From UBA2020 sp964551435 (GTDB taxonomy: Bacteria > Pseudomonadota > Alphaproteobacteria > Micavibrionales > UBA2020), in assembly GCA_964551435.1 (NCBI GenBank), contig CAZKBS010000005.1, forward strand, positions 47,072-111,071: a stretch of 64,000 nt of DNA, given 5' to 3'. The notes beneath the pieces are model-generated. The model did no database searches. It saw nothing but the letters and a program-made list of their open reading frames with translations, and was not told the DNA's origin. The position numbers and the translations under genes are program-made. Of the stretch, positions 53,862-61,362 are shown piece after piece (position 1 is the stretch's first letter; the number at the start of each line of letters is the position of its first letter).

Positions 53862-53926
53862 AAACCAGAGGCAACAACCTTTATCCACCTGGTTAAAAAC
53901 GCCCGCCAAACGGTTGATTTAAAAAC

Positions 53927-54391
53927 CTATCTCTTGGGCTCGTACTTTTTGGCCGCAGACGGAGAGCGCACGCTACGATCCTGTTCGCGCTCCGCCGCCG
54001 TACGCTTGCGCACATTCACCGCAGGTAGGACTTCAATCCCCTCCACACTCTCCAGCTGCTTTTCAAGGCTGTCCTGTGTTGGATTTTTTGGCGGGACATA
54101 ACCAGCAGGATGCCCGGGTGGCAACACGCCCGGCTGGTATAACAGCGGCCTACTTGGATTTTCATCCTTGTAGTGCTCGAGGACAAGGTTGAAGACCTCT
54201 TGTCTCTGATTTTTGAATATATTCGCAGATGACGGATGCCCCCACGACGACATGCTATTATTTTTATCCTTGTCATATTTTGAGAGAATCTCGTAGAGCC
54301 CGCGAGCGTTCGCATCGGCTATATACTTAGAAGGATCGACAGGGCAAACCGCGACGACCGCTTTATTAAAATCCTTAGATATTTCACTCAT
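53927..54391 (-). CDS. Hypothetical protein between fdxA and carD
   Basis: A 154-residue soluble protein. ATG 54391 has GGAGGGAG upstream, better than ATG 54409. The sequence is Pro/Asn/Asp/Lys-rich in its second half (GVLPPGHPAGYVPPKNP), with a basic tail. Base composition is more AT-rich than its neighbours, a hint of later acquisition. I recognise no family. It interrupts the conserved fdxA-carD neighbourhood and is convergent with fdxA. Confidence 0.65.
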   Translation of the reverse strand: MSEISKDFNKAVVAVCPVDPSKYIADANARGLYEILSKYDKDKNNSMSSWGHPSSANIFKNQRQEVFNLVLEHYKDENPSRPLLYQPGVLPPGHPAGYVPPKNPTQDSLEKQLESVEGIEVLPAVNVRKRTAAEREQDRSVRSPSAAKKYEPKR

Positions 54392-54537
54392 AGCTCCCTC
54401 CATACACAAAATAACCCACCTTTATATTCTGTAAATTATTATGGCATACCTTATAGTGCATCACAAGCCCAAATACCTATGCCCCCCGCGAAACCAAAGC
54501 CGCGAAATGGCTGTTTTTAGCCTGTAAACATACGGAA

Positions 54538-54552
54538 TTAACCCAAATTTAA
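54538..54552 (+). promoter_or_regulatory. CtrA-like box upstream of carD
   Basis: TTAA-N7-TTAA (TTAACCCAAATTTAA) matches the full CtrA consensus and lies just upstream of the carD promoter. The region is AT-rich, so a chance match is possible. Confidence 0.4.
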
Positions 54553-54560
54553 GAATTTTC

Positions 54561-54589
54561 TTGAAATTTTATGGCATTTCAGATATTGT
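54561..54589 (+). promoter_or_regulatory. carD: Promoter of carD
   Basis: TTGAAA (54561-54566) and TATTGT (54584-54589) are 17 bases apart. The leader would be about 90 nt and contains a short TGGGC/GCCCA hairpin at about 54615-54631. Confidence 0.45.
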
Positions 54590-54689
54590 CTTTCTTGAAT
54601 GGCATATTTGTAGCCGCTGGGCAGAAAGCCCAACAAGCACTTGATGATACAGAATTTTCTGTGAACAGACGTTTTAATTGTGAGGCACA

Positions 54690-55589
54690 ATGGCAAAGAC
54701 ATCCAAAGCGAAGGCAAAACCGGCTAAAAAACCCGTCGCCGCAAAATCTGCGACCAAGACGCTGAAGAAGCCTGCCGCTTCCGCCGCCAAACCCGCTGCC
54801 AAAGCCAAACCGGCGCCGAAAAAGGCAGCACCGGTAGCCAAGAAACCCGCGCCGCAAAAAGCTGCCGCGCCGAAAGCCGCCCCGAAAAAGGCAGCCCCCG
54901 TCACCGCGAAGCCCGCAGCCGCACCGAAAAAACCCGCCGCTCCCGCACCGGCCCCGAAAGCCGTAAAGCCGGTTGAAGCTGCAAAACCTGTAAAAGCCAC
55001 CGAAGCGCCGAAGGCCGCCCCTGTGGCTGCGCCCGCGCCGGTTGCGAAAAAACCTGCCACCCCAGCCCCCGTTCCCGAAGTTGCGAAGAAACCCGAAAAG
55101 CTGGATTTCTCCGCCGGTGACTTCGTGGTCTATCCGGCGCATGGCGTTGGCTTCGTTGAAGGCGTCGAGACGCAAACGATTGCCGGCATGGAAATCACGC
55201 TTTACACCATTTGTTTCGAAAAAGACCGCATGCGCCTGAAATTACCCGTATCCAAGGTAAAAGCTTCGGGCCTGCGCAAGCTGTCGTCGAAAGACCGCCT
55301 CAAGGACGCGCTTGCCACGCTGCAAGGCCGTTCGCAAACCCGCCGCATCATGTGGAGCCGCCGCGCGCAGGAGTATGAAGCAAAAATCAACTCCGGCGAC
55401 CCCGTCTCCATCGCGGAAGTTCTGCGCGACCTGAAACGCGAAGGCGACCAGTCGGAGCAGTCCTACAGCGAACGTCAGATCTATCAGGCCGCGCTCGAGC
55501 GTCTTGCGCGCGAAGTGGCCGCGATCGAAAAAATCGACGAGAAAAAAGCCGCCGAGAAACTCGAGGCCGTTCTCTCCAACGTCGCTTGA
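54690..55589 (+). CDS. carD: CarD/CdnL-family transcription regulator with long basic tail
   Basis: A 299-residue protein. The C-terminal half (about 133-299) is a CarD domain: FSAGDFVVYPAHGVGFVEGVE, the RNA polymerase-interacting part, then a helical DNA-binding part with RSQTRRIMWSRRAQEYEAKI. CarD/CdnL binds the RNA polymerase beta subunit and stabilises open complexes at rRNA and other promoters. The first about 130 residues are almost only Lys, Ala and Pro in PAKKA-like repeats, like histone H1 tails; typical alphaproteobacterial CarD has 165-190 residues in all. GAGG lies 5 bases before the ATG. It is a single gene ending at a terminator. Confidence 0.93.
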   Translation: MAKTSKAKAKPAKKPVAAKSATKTLKKPAASAAKPAAKAKPAPKKAAPVAKKPAPQKAAAPKAAPKKAAPVTAKPAAAPKKPAAPAPAPKAVKPVEAAKPVKATEAPKAAPVAAPAPVAKKPATPAPVPEVAKKPEKLDFSAGDFVVYPAHGVGFVEGVETQTIAGMEITLYTICFEKDRMRLKLPVSKVKASGLRKLSSKDRLKDALATLQGRSQTRRIMWSRRAQEYEAKINSGDPVSIAEVLRDLKREGDQSEQSYSERQIYQAALERLAREVAAIEKIDEKKAAEKLEAVLSNVA

Positions 55590-55610
55590 CGCTGACGGAT
55601 AAAACAGACA

Positions 55611-55643
55611 AAAAGGCGGCTCTGCTACCCAGCCGCCTTTTTT
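55611..55643 (+). terminator. Terminator after carD
   Basis: Stem AAAGGCGGCT/AGCCGCCTTT with a loop of about 8 nt, followed by TTTT. Confidence 0.8.
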
Positions 55644-55664
55644 AATTGCCGAGGATCTCCTCCT

Positions 55665-56015
55665 ATGCCCGACATCAAAGTTTACGGAATCAAAAACTGC
55701 GACAGCATGAAAAAGACGTTTGTCTGGCTGGGCAAAAACGGCATCGCCTATGATTTTCATGATTACAAAAAATCCGGCGCCGACGAGGCCGCGCTGAAGG
55801 CCGCCATCAAAGCGCACGGCTGGGAAAACGTTATCAACCGCAAAGGCACCACATGGCGCGCGCTGGACGAAAAAACCCGCGCGGGCATGACCGAGAAGTC
55901 AGCCCTCGTCGCCGCCATGGACAACCCCTCGCTGGTCAAACGCCCCCTGATTGCCGCGGGCAAGGATATCCTGCTTGGATATGACGAAGCCGTCTTCAAG
56001 GCGCGACTGACGTAA
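55665..56015 (+). CDS. ArsC-family reductase (Spx/MgsR/YffB-like)
   Basis: A 116-residue thioredoxin-fold protein of the ArsC/YffB group. VYGIKNCDSMKK (residues 5-16) carries the single Cys characteristic of YffB-like proteins rather than a CxxC. Other family segments are FHDYKKSGAD, NRKGTTWR (Arg) and the C-terminal PSLVKRPLI, with the conserved RP. The specific role is unknown; related proteins are glutathione-dependent thiol reductases of uncertain substrate. It starts 20 bases after the carD terminator. Confidence 0.9.
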   Translation: MPDIKVYGIKNCDSMKKTFVWLGKNGIAYDFHDYKKSGADEAALKAAIKAHGWENVINRKGTTWRALDEKTRAGMTEKSALVAAMDNPSLVKRPLIAAGKDILLGYDEAVFKARLT

Positions 56016-56162
56016 GCTTCTCGCCCCTCTGCCGCTGCTTTCCCTATTGGAATACCCCTGCCTTGGGGGTAAGATGCGCCTATACGTTAAACCCGCCCCG
56101 TAGGGACGCCGGATAAGCCCCGATAAGGGCATGGTATCGTCCGCAGAGGACAACAGAAGCGC

Positions 56163-56999
56163 ATGTCGTTCAAAACCTCTTTCAGCAATCTGGGCCACCC
56201 GCGCAGGATTTGGACGGTATCGGCTATTCGCGGACAGCTGGCACCGCTGGCCGCCATTCACAATCATATCTATACGCACTGCCGTCCGGGTGACCGCGTT
56301 TTGTATACCGGCAATTATTTCGGCGGCGACAATGCCGCGCCCGGCGAAACACTGGACGAGCTTTTGTATTTCCGCCGCAGCCTGCTGGCGCAGCCCGGCA
56401 TGATGCCCGAAGATTTCGTTTACCTGCGCGGCGTGCAGGAAGAACTCTGGAGCAAGCTTCTGCAAATCCACTTCGCCCCCAGCGCGCGCAATGTCGTGGA
56501 GTGGATCGCCGGACACCATCCGGAAATGGACAGCATTCTATCGACTTACGGATCGTCGTTGAAAGACGCGGCGCGCATCGCGCGCGAAGGCATTGTGCCG
56601 CTGACGAAATGGACGATTTACCTGCGTGAAAGAATGCGCGCGCGCGCAGGCCATGAAAAGTTTTTCACGCTGCTGCGCCGCGCCGCCTTCACCGAACACC
56701 ATGGCGAAGATGCGCGCAGTAATGATAACAATATCCTGTTCGTGCATGCAGGACTTGATCCATCGCTTCCGCTGACGTCACAGGGCGACCGCTTTTGGTG
56801 GGCGGCACGCAGCTTCGGCGCGATGCAAAAACCGTATCACCCGTTCCGCACCGTCATCCGCGGCGCAGACCCTGATGACGGGGGTGTGCAGGTCGGCGAA
56901 ATTGCGGTCAGCCTCGACGGCGGCTGCGGCCGCGGCGGACAGCTTGTATGCGCGCAGATGTCACCGCGCGGCGATGTGCTGTCGCTGCAGGCGGCTTGA
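56163..56999 (+). CDS. PPP-type phosphoesterase homologue lacking catalytic residues
   Basis: A 278-residue protein that follows the layout of bacterial serine/threonine protein phosphatases but has lost most metal ligands. Where the family has GDIHG it has SAIRG (20-24). GDYVDRG reads GNYFGGD (50-56), GNHE reads RGVQEE (89-94), and HGHT reads RGAD (233-236). Only LFVHAG (192-197) and the C-terminal LDGGCGRGGQL remain. It is therefore probably a pseudophosphatase that binds a partner, not an enzyme. ATG 56163 has only a distant AGAGGA. It lies alone between the ArsC-like gene and rpoH. Confidence 0.75.
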   Translation: MSFKTSFSNLGHPRRIWTVSAIRGQLAPLAAIHNHIYTHCRPGDRVLYTGNYFGGDNAAPGETLDELLYFRRSLLAQPGMMPEDFVYLRGVQEELWSKLLQIHFAPSARNVVEWIAGHHPEMDSILSTYGSSLKDAARIAREGIVPLTKWTIYLRERMRARAGHEKFFTLLRRAAFTEHHGEDARSNDNNILFVHAGLDPSLPLTSQGDRFWWAARSFGAMQKPYHPFRTVIRGADPDDGGVQVGEIAVSLDGGCGRGGQLVCAQMSPRGDVLSLQAA

Positions 57000-57125
57000 T
57001 AGAATTCATAGATTTTATTTATCTATATATAAATTTTGATAAATATGCACACATGGAACATTTTCGCGTCCGGCGCGTTCGCCATGATGTAAACCCGTGT
57101 AAAAGCGGCATAAACGGCGGATGCG

Positions 57126-57154
57126 TTGAAATTATGTCCAACCTATATTACAAT
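57126..57154 (+). promoter_or_regulatory. rpoH: Promoter of rpoH
   Basis: TTGAAA (57126-57131) and TACAAT (57149-57154) are 17 bases apart. Predicted start is near 57161, giving a leader of about 110 nt before ATG 57270. Confidence 0.5.
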
Positions 57155-57269
57155 TAGGTAATAGACTAAAAATCCGACATCCAAAACCTCCGCCGCGTCG
57201 TATAATTGATATACGCCCAATGACACTGTTCTGACCTCTACCCTGTAGGCGAAAAGGAAACCGGACATC

Positions 57270-57389
57270 ATGGCCTATCACGACGACCCGACAACACAGC
57301 AAGCCAACCTGCGCTACATCCGCGCGGCAATGGACGAACCTTTGCTTGAAAAAGAGCATGACCCGCCGCTGGAAAGAACAGCGCGATGA
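57270..57389 (+). other. rpoH: 5' part of rpoH in a different frame
   Basis: From ATG 57270 the frame reads a typical RpoH region 1.2 start (ANLRYIRAAMDEPLLEKEH) and then runs into TGA at 57389. The rest of RpoH is in the +1 frame from about 57358. The break is close to 57358-57365; about 11 extra bases there would restore both frame and normal spacing to ARRWKEQRD. Confidence 0.7.
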
Positions 57390-58158
57390 AAAGGCGCTGC
57401 ACGAACTCGTGCGTTCCTACACGCGCCTTGTTGTGGCGATTGCATCCAAATTCAAAAACTATGGCCTGCCGATCGGCGACCTTATTCAGGAAGGCAACAT
57501 CGGCCTGATGGAAGCCGCCGCGCGTTTCGAGCCGGATATGGAGAACCGTTTTTCCACCTACGCAACGTGGTGGGTCAAGGCGCAGATTCAGGACTATGTC
57601 CTGCGCAACTGGTCTATCGTGCGTACCGGCACGACGGCCAGCCAGAAATCGCTGTTTTTCAACCTGCGCCGCCTGCGCGCTAAAATCGACGGCCAGTCCG
57701 CCCGCGATTATCTCGACAGCGATGCGGTTGCGCATATCGCCAAGGAACTCGGCGTGCAGCCGAAAGAAGTCCTCGAGATGGAAGCCCGCATGAACGGCGG
57801 CGACCAGTCGCTCAACAATACCGTTGGCGACAGCGGCGATGACGAGTGGCAGGATTTTCTGGCCGATCAGGCGCCCAACCCGGAAGACGTGGTCATCGGC
57901 ATGCGCGACAACGCCACCCGGTCCCAATGGCTGAGCGAGGCGCTGAGCGAACTCTCCCCGCGCGAGCGCACGATTATCGAAGAGCGTCGCATGAACGATG
58001 ACGTCGTAACCCTTGAAGACCTCGGTAAACAGCTGGGTATCAGCAAGGAACGCGTCCGTCAGCTCGAACAGCGCGCCATGGACAAGCTGAAAGCATCCCT
58101 GATGGTCAAAGTCCGCGACGCCGGCATTTCCCATACAAGCCTTTTTACGGAAGCCTGA
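57346..58158 (+). CDS. rpoH: RNA polymerase sigma-32 factor RpoH, N-terminus frameshifted
   Basis: Heat-shock sigma factor. The frame encodes 270 residues if begun at TTG 57346, or 266 from ATG 57358. It contains region 2 (GLPIGDLIQEGNIGLMEAAARFEPD, FSTYATWWVKAQIQDYVLRNWS), the RpoH box (SQKSLFFNLRRLRAKI), region 3, and region 4.2 (LEDLGKQLGISKERVRQLEQRAMDKL). Region 1.2 is in another frame (57270-57389), so as it stands the gene gives either a short peptide or an N-terminally truncated sigma. That is a real mutation, a decaying second copy, or a sequence error. It was probably functional recently, as the rest is well kept. Confidence 0.85.
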   Translation: MKKSMTRRWKEQRDEKALHELVRSYTRLVVAIASKFKNYGLPIGDLIQEGNIGLMEAAARFEPDMENRFSTYATWWVKAQIQDYVLRNWSIVRTGTTASQKSLFFNLRRLRAKIDGQSARDYLDSDAVAHIAKELGVQPKEVLEMEARMNGGDQSLNNTVGDSGDDEWQDFLADQAPNPEDVVIGMRDNATRSQWLSEALSELSPRERTIIEERRMNDDVVTLEDLGKQLGISKERVRQLEQRAMDKLKASLMVKVRDAGISHTSLFTEA

Positions 58159-58210
58159 ATTCAGGAAGCCGGCAAGCGCCTCCTTACGTCAGAAGCCTTG
58201 GCTGCGGGAA

Positions 58211-58240
58211 TTGACAAAAATTCGGGGGCGTTCTTATAAT
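58211..58240 (+). promoter_or_regulatory. Consensus promoter of the SNase-like gene
   Basis: Perfect TTGACA (58211-58216) and perfect TATAAT (58235-58240) with an 18-base spacer. The start codon at 58248 lies 8 bases after the -10, so the mRNA is predicted to be leaderless or nearly so. Confidence 0.75.
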
Positions 58241-58247
58241 CGTCATT

Positions 58248-59138
58248 ATGCGGATCTTGTCACATTTTCGGGCTCCCATTTTTGCAGCTGTGTTCGGCGC
58301 ACTGATGGTATGCGGTCTTGCGGCTGTTCAGGCGGAAGACAAAAACGTCAATACCTACAAAAAATCGCCGCCGGTGCAAACTACGCCGTTTGACCTTGAA
58401 TTGGTCGATGTCGGCGTTGTTAAAGAAATCGTCAAATCAGACACCATACGTCTGGAAAGCGGCAAGACATATAAAATCGACAATATCCGCGTACCTATCC
58501 AGCTCGACGGTCAGGCGCTGGATTTTCTGCGCGGTAATGTTTTGGGTAAAAAGGTCGGCTTTTATATTGTTGGCAAAGATCCTTCCGCGCGCGCAGACCG
58601 CTTCGGCCATATTCTGGCCCATGTGGTGACGCAAGAAGGCGAATGGCTGCAGGCGCTGATGGTCTCGCGCGGCCTTGCCTGGGCAACCGGCAGCGAAACC
58701 AGCCGCGATCTGGTGATACCGCTTTTCAAATACGAAGACCTCGCCCGCTCCCAAAAGCTTGGTCTTTGGAATTATCCTGAATTCGAAGTCAAAAATAACG
58801 AAACCATCATGGGCAACACCCGTAATTCGTTTCAGGTTTATGAGGGCAAAATCCGCTCTGTCAGAAAACAGGACAATTACGCCTTTTATAACTTTGGTAA
58901 AGATCCGAAAACAGACTTCACGATTTTCATCAACACCAAAAAGGTCCCCCCCTATCTGCTGAGCGGTGGCCGCCGCGGCCATACACCTCCGCAGTTCGAA
59001 GGTCTGCGCGTACGCATTCGCGGATGGGTTGAGGAAAACAACGGCCCCGCCATCGAACTGACCTATCAGGAGCAGCTGGAATTCATCGACCCTCTGCCCG
59101 AACAAATATTCTACGCACCGGTCGGCGAGTTGAACTAA
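58248..59138 (+). CDS. Exported SNase-like (thermonuclease-fold) protein
   Basis: A 296-residue protein with a signal peptide (residues 1-29, ending VQA) and an OB-fold domain of the staphylococcal nuclease type (about 50-180): DTIRLESGKTYKIDNIRVP, ALDFLRGNVLGKKVGF, RADRFGHILAHV, LVSRGLAWA-like helix and ARSQKLGLW. Catalytic residues look lost: the YGR Arg is His in RFGHILA, and the Arg/Asp/Glu set after the first strand is not kept. It is probably a binding domain. The last about 110 residues (from VYEGKIRSVRKQ) form a second domain. It has a consensus promoter and its own terminator. Confidence 0.8.
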   Translation: MRILSHFRAPIFAAVFGALMVCGLAAVQAEDKNVNTYKKSPPVQTTPFDLELVDVGVVKEIVKSDTIRLESGKTYKIDNIRVPIQLDGQALDFLRGNVLGKKVGFYIVGKDPSARADRFGHILAHVVTQEGEWLQALMVSRGLAWATGSETSRDLVIPLFKYEDLARSQKLGLWNYPEFEVKNNETIMGNTRNSFQVYEGKIRSVRKQDNYAFYNFGKDPKTDFTIFINTKKVPPYLLSGGRRGHTPPQFEGLRVRIRGWVEENNGPAIELTYQEQLEFIDPLPEQIFYAPVGELN

Positions 59139-59163
59139 GCGGTCGATCCCGAAGGCATATTTT

Positions 59164-59198
59164 GAAAAAAAGCAGGCTTTACACAGCCTGCTTTTTTC
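59164..59198 (+). terminator. Terminator after the SNase-like gene
   Basis: AAAAAAGCAGGCT/AGCCTGCTTTTTT, a 13-bp stem with a 6-nt loop and a T-run, 25 bases after the stop. Confidence 0.85.
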
Positions 59199-59266
59199 TT
59201 GCGCCGCGTAAAGGGCTGGGTCATGATACAGGCGTTTTTAAGCATAACCCTATGGCGAGAGTGACT

Positions 59267-60481
59267 ATGAAAAGTTTTCTAACCCTTGACGATCTGTCGG
59301 CCAAAGGCCGCACCGTTTTATTGCGCGCCGATCTGAATGTACCGATGCAGGACGGCCGCGTCACGGACGATACGCGCCTCGCCCGCCTGGTGCCGGGCCT
59401 AAAGGAGCTGAGTGACAAAGGCGCGCGCGTAGTTGTCATGTCCCACTTCGGCCGTCCGCGCGGCAAGGATGCGTCAATGACCCTCGCCCCCGTCGCGCAA
59501 ACCCTCTCCGGCCTTTACGGCAAGAACATTCCCTTCGTCAACGATTGCGTCGGACTGCCGGTTGAACAGGCCGTCGCCGCGATGAAAGACGGCGATGTGA
59601 TTATGCTCGAAAACCTGCGGTATTATCAGGAAGAAGAAAAAGACGACGCTGCTTTCGCCGCCGAACTGGCGCGCCTTGGAGATGTTTACGTCAATGACGC
59701 CTTTTCCTGTGCGCACCGTGCGCATGCCAGCACCCACCGCATCGCCACCCTGCTGCCCGCCTATGCAGGACGGTTGATGGAGGCGGAACTGACCGCGCTT
59801 GAAAAAGCCCTCGAAAAGCCGGAAAAGCCGGTAATTGCGATTGTCGGCGGCGCCAAGATTTCGACCAAACTGGATCTGCTCAACAACCTCGTGCGTAAAA
59901 TCGATATTCTTGTGCTGGGTGGCGGCATGGCCAATACGTTTCTGGCCGCGCAGGGCTATCCGATGGGTAAATCGCTGTGCGAACGCGACATGCGCGAACA
60001 GGCAACGGCCATCATGCAAACCGCGCAAGGCGCCGGATGCAAGATTGTCCTGCCCTGCGATGCGATTGTCGCCAAGGAATTCCGCGCGAATGCCGACATC
60101 GAAATCCGCAGCAGCGATGCCGTGCGCGAGGATGAAATGATGCTGGATATCGGCCCCGACAGCGTCGCCTTTATTGAATCCGAACTGGAAAAAGCGCGCA
60201 CCGTGCTCTGGAACGGCCCTGTCGGCGCTTTTGAAATCCCGCCGTTTGAAAAAGCGACCGTACAGCTGGCCCATAAAGTCGCCGAACTGACGCAGGCAGG
60301 CAAGCTGGTCAGCGTGGCTGGCGGCGGCGATACCGTAGCCGCCCTCGCCAAGGCAGGCGTTGAAGAGAAAATGACCTATGTGTCGACAGCTGGCGGCGCC
60401 TTCCTTGAGTGGCTGGAGGGTAAAACCCTGCCCGGCGTCAAAATCCTGATGGAACGCGCGAAGCAGGCCTCCGCCGCATAA
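59267..60481 (+). CDS. pgk: Phosphoglycerate kinase
   Basis: Transfers phosphate between 1,3-bisphosphoglycerate and ADP in glycolysis. The 404-residue sequence has the N-domain substrate site (VLLRADLNVPMQDGRVTDDTRL, SHFGRPRG, and CAHRAHAST) and the C-domain nucleotide site (VAIVGGAKISTKLDLL, GGGMANTFL, LWNGPVGAFE, GGGDTVAAL). ATG 59267 gives the family-typical start MKSFLTLDDL; ATG 59252 is also in frame. No ribosome site is strong. No gap or tpi is adjacent. A terminator follows. Confidence 0.96.
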   Translation: MKSFLTLDDLSAKGRTVLLRADLNVPMQDGRVTDDTRLARLVPGLKELSDKGARVVVMSHFGRPRGKDASMTLAPVAQTLSGLYGKNIPFVNDCVGLPVEQAVAAMKDGDVIMLENLRYYQEEEKDDAAFAAELARLGDVYVNDAFSCAHRAHASTHRIATLLPAYAGRLMEAELTALEKALEKPEKPVIAIVGGAKISTKLDLLNNLVRKIDILVLGGGMANTFLAAQGYPMGKSLCERDMREQATAIMQTAQGAGCKIVLPCDAIVAKEFRANADIEIRSSDAVREDEMMLDIGPDSVAFIESELEKARTVLWNGPVGAFEIPPFEKATVQLAHKVAELTQAGKLVSVAGGGDTVAALAKAGVEEKMTYVSTAGGAFLEWLEGKTLPGVKILMERAKQASAA

Positions 60482-60503
60482 ACAGAAACACGATCATCAA
60501 ATC

Positions 60504-60538
60504 AAAAACCGGCAGCTTTTCAGGCTGCCGGTTTTTGA
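60504..60538 (+). terminator. Terminator after pgk
   Basis: AAAAACCGGCAGC/GCTGCCGGTTTTT stem with a short loop. A- and T-runs on both sides suggest use from both directions. Confidence 0.85.
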
Positions 60539-60557
60539 TTACATGACTTCGCGCTTA

Positions 60558-61264
60558 TCAGCGGCTGCCGAATTTCGGTTTATCCAACCGCGCAGGGGCT
60601 GCGGACTGCGGCTTTTCAAGTGCGTCCACGCGGTCAGCGACCTGTTCAACCTGCCCGACGACACCTTCGACTTTTTCGCTCAAGGCCTTGAATTCGCCGC
60701 GCAGGTTCCTGCCGCGGCAAAAGCCCCATCGGCACCAGTTCGATACGTGCGAGGACCTGTTCTGTTTTGCTGCCCTTTTCGTCGATGAAGCTGCGCTTGA
60801 ATTCGAACGATGACAGTTCGCCTTTTTCTTCTTCTTTCCACGCGTAGGATTTGTAAACCCGCAGGCGCTGCAAAACCGGCGCGACATCGGCGATATGCTG
60901 GTGGATAGCCCCTGCTGCAATTTTTCCGGCAACGTGCGAAGATGCTGCATTTTTTCGGTTTTTTTGTTGATGTATTCCTGCATCGCCTTGATGCGCGTCA
61001 AATCGCGCGGCGCGCCGACGAGTTTAAAGCCATTGAGCGTGTATTCATTCTCGCGCACGCGTGACGGGTCACCGCCGAGCGCCCCCATCATCACACCCGC
61101 ATAAACCGGCACCAGAAAAACAATCGACGCAGGTCCTGTCACGATTCCCGCCCCCAGAAGACCAGCCGCAAGCGCGCTACCGCCAAGGGCCGTCCAACCC
61201 CTATCGCTTTGAATTTATGCTGGCGCTGAATATGGCGCAGGGCTTGGTTTATTCTCTCGAACAT
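60558..61264 (-). pseudogene. Membrane-associated coiled-coil protein gene broken by several frameshifts
   Basis: Read with corrections, this is a protein of about 235 residues: MFERINQALRHIQRQ from ATG 61264 (GAGG upstream), a hydrophobic hairpin (GGSALAAGLLGAGIV, then ASIVFLVPVYAGVMMGA), a helical region, a domain with YKSYAWKEEEKGELSSFEF and VLARIELVPMG, and a C-terminal coiled coil. The frame breaks at CCCC 61198-61201, at CCCC 60909-60912, and between 60727 and 60700. Adding one G to each G4 run restores the first two, and two missing G residues would explain the third. It is therefore a decaying gene or a stretch of homopolymer sequence errors. I know no family. Confidence 0.65.
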
Positions 61265-61308
61265 GCTGAACCTCGGCTGTTGTGTCTCCAGCCGCAAACG
61301 CAGCGACA

Positions 61309-61331
61309 CCCTTCCCGTTTTGCGGGAAGGG
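61309..61331. repeat. Hairpin between two minus-strand genes
   Basis: CCCTTCCCG/CGGGAAGGG, a 9-bp stem with a 5-nt loop, lies between the DUF2336 stop and the broken gene's start. It lacks a T-run on either side, so it is a weak terminator or an mRNA-processing element. Confidence 0.5.
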
Positions 61332-61362
61332 CGACGCCACCTGTATGTGTGTCGTTGAGGGA

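Noticed and set aside
60558..61142. Reading 60558-61142 as one intact 194-residue protein
   Set aside because: The middle third in that frame is Lys/Ser/Arg-rich nonsense, while the other frame there reads a coherent domain; a frameshifted gene explains it better.
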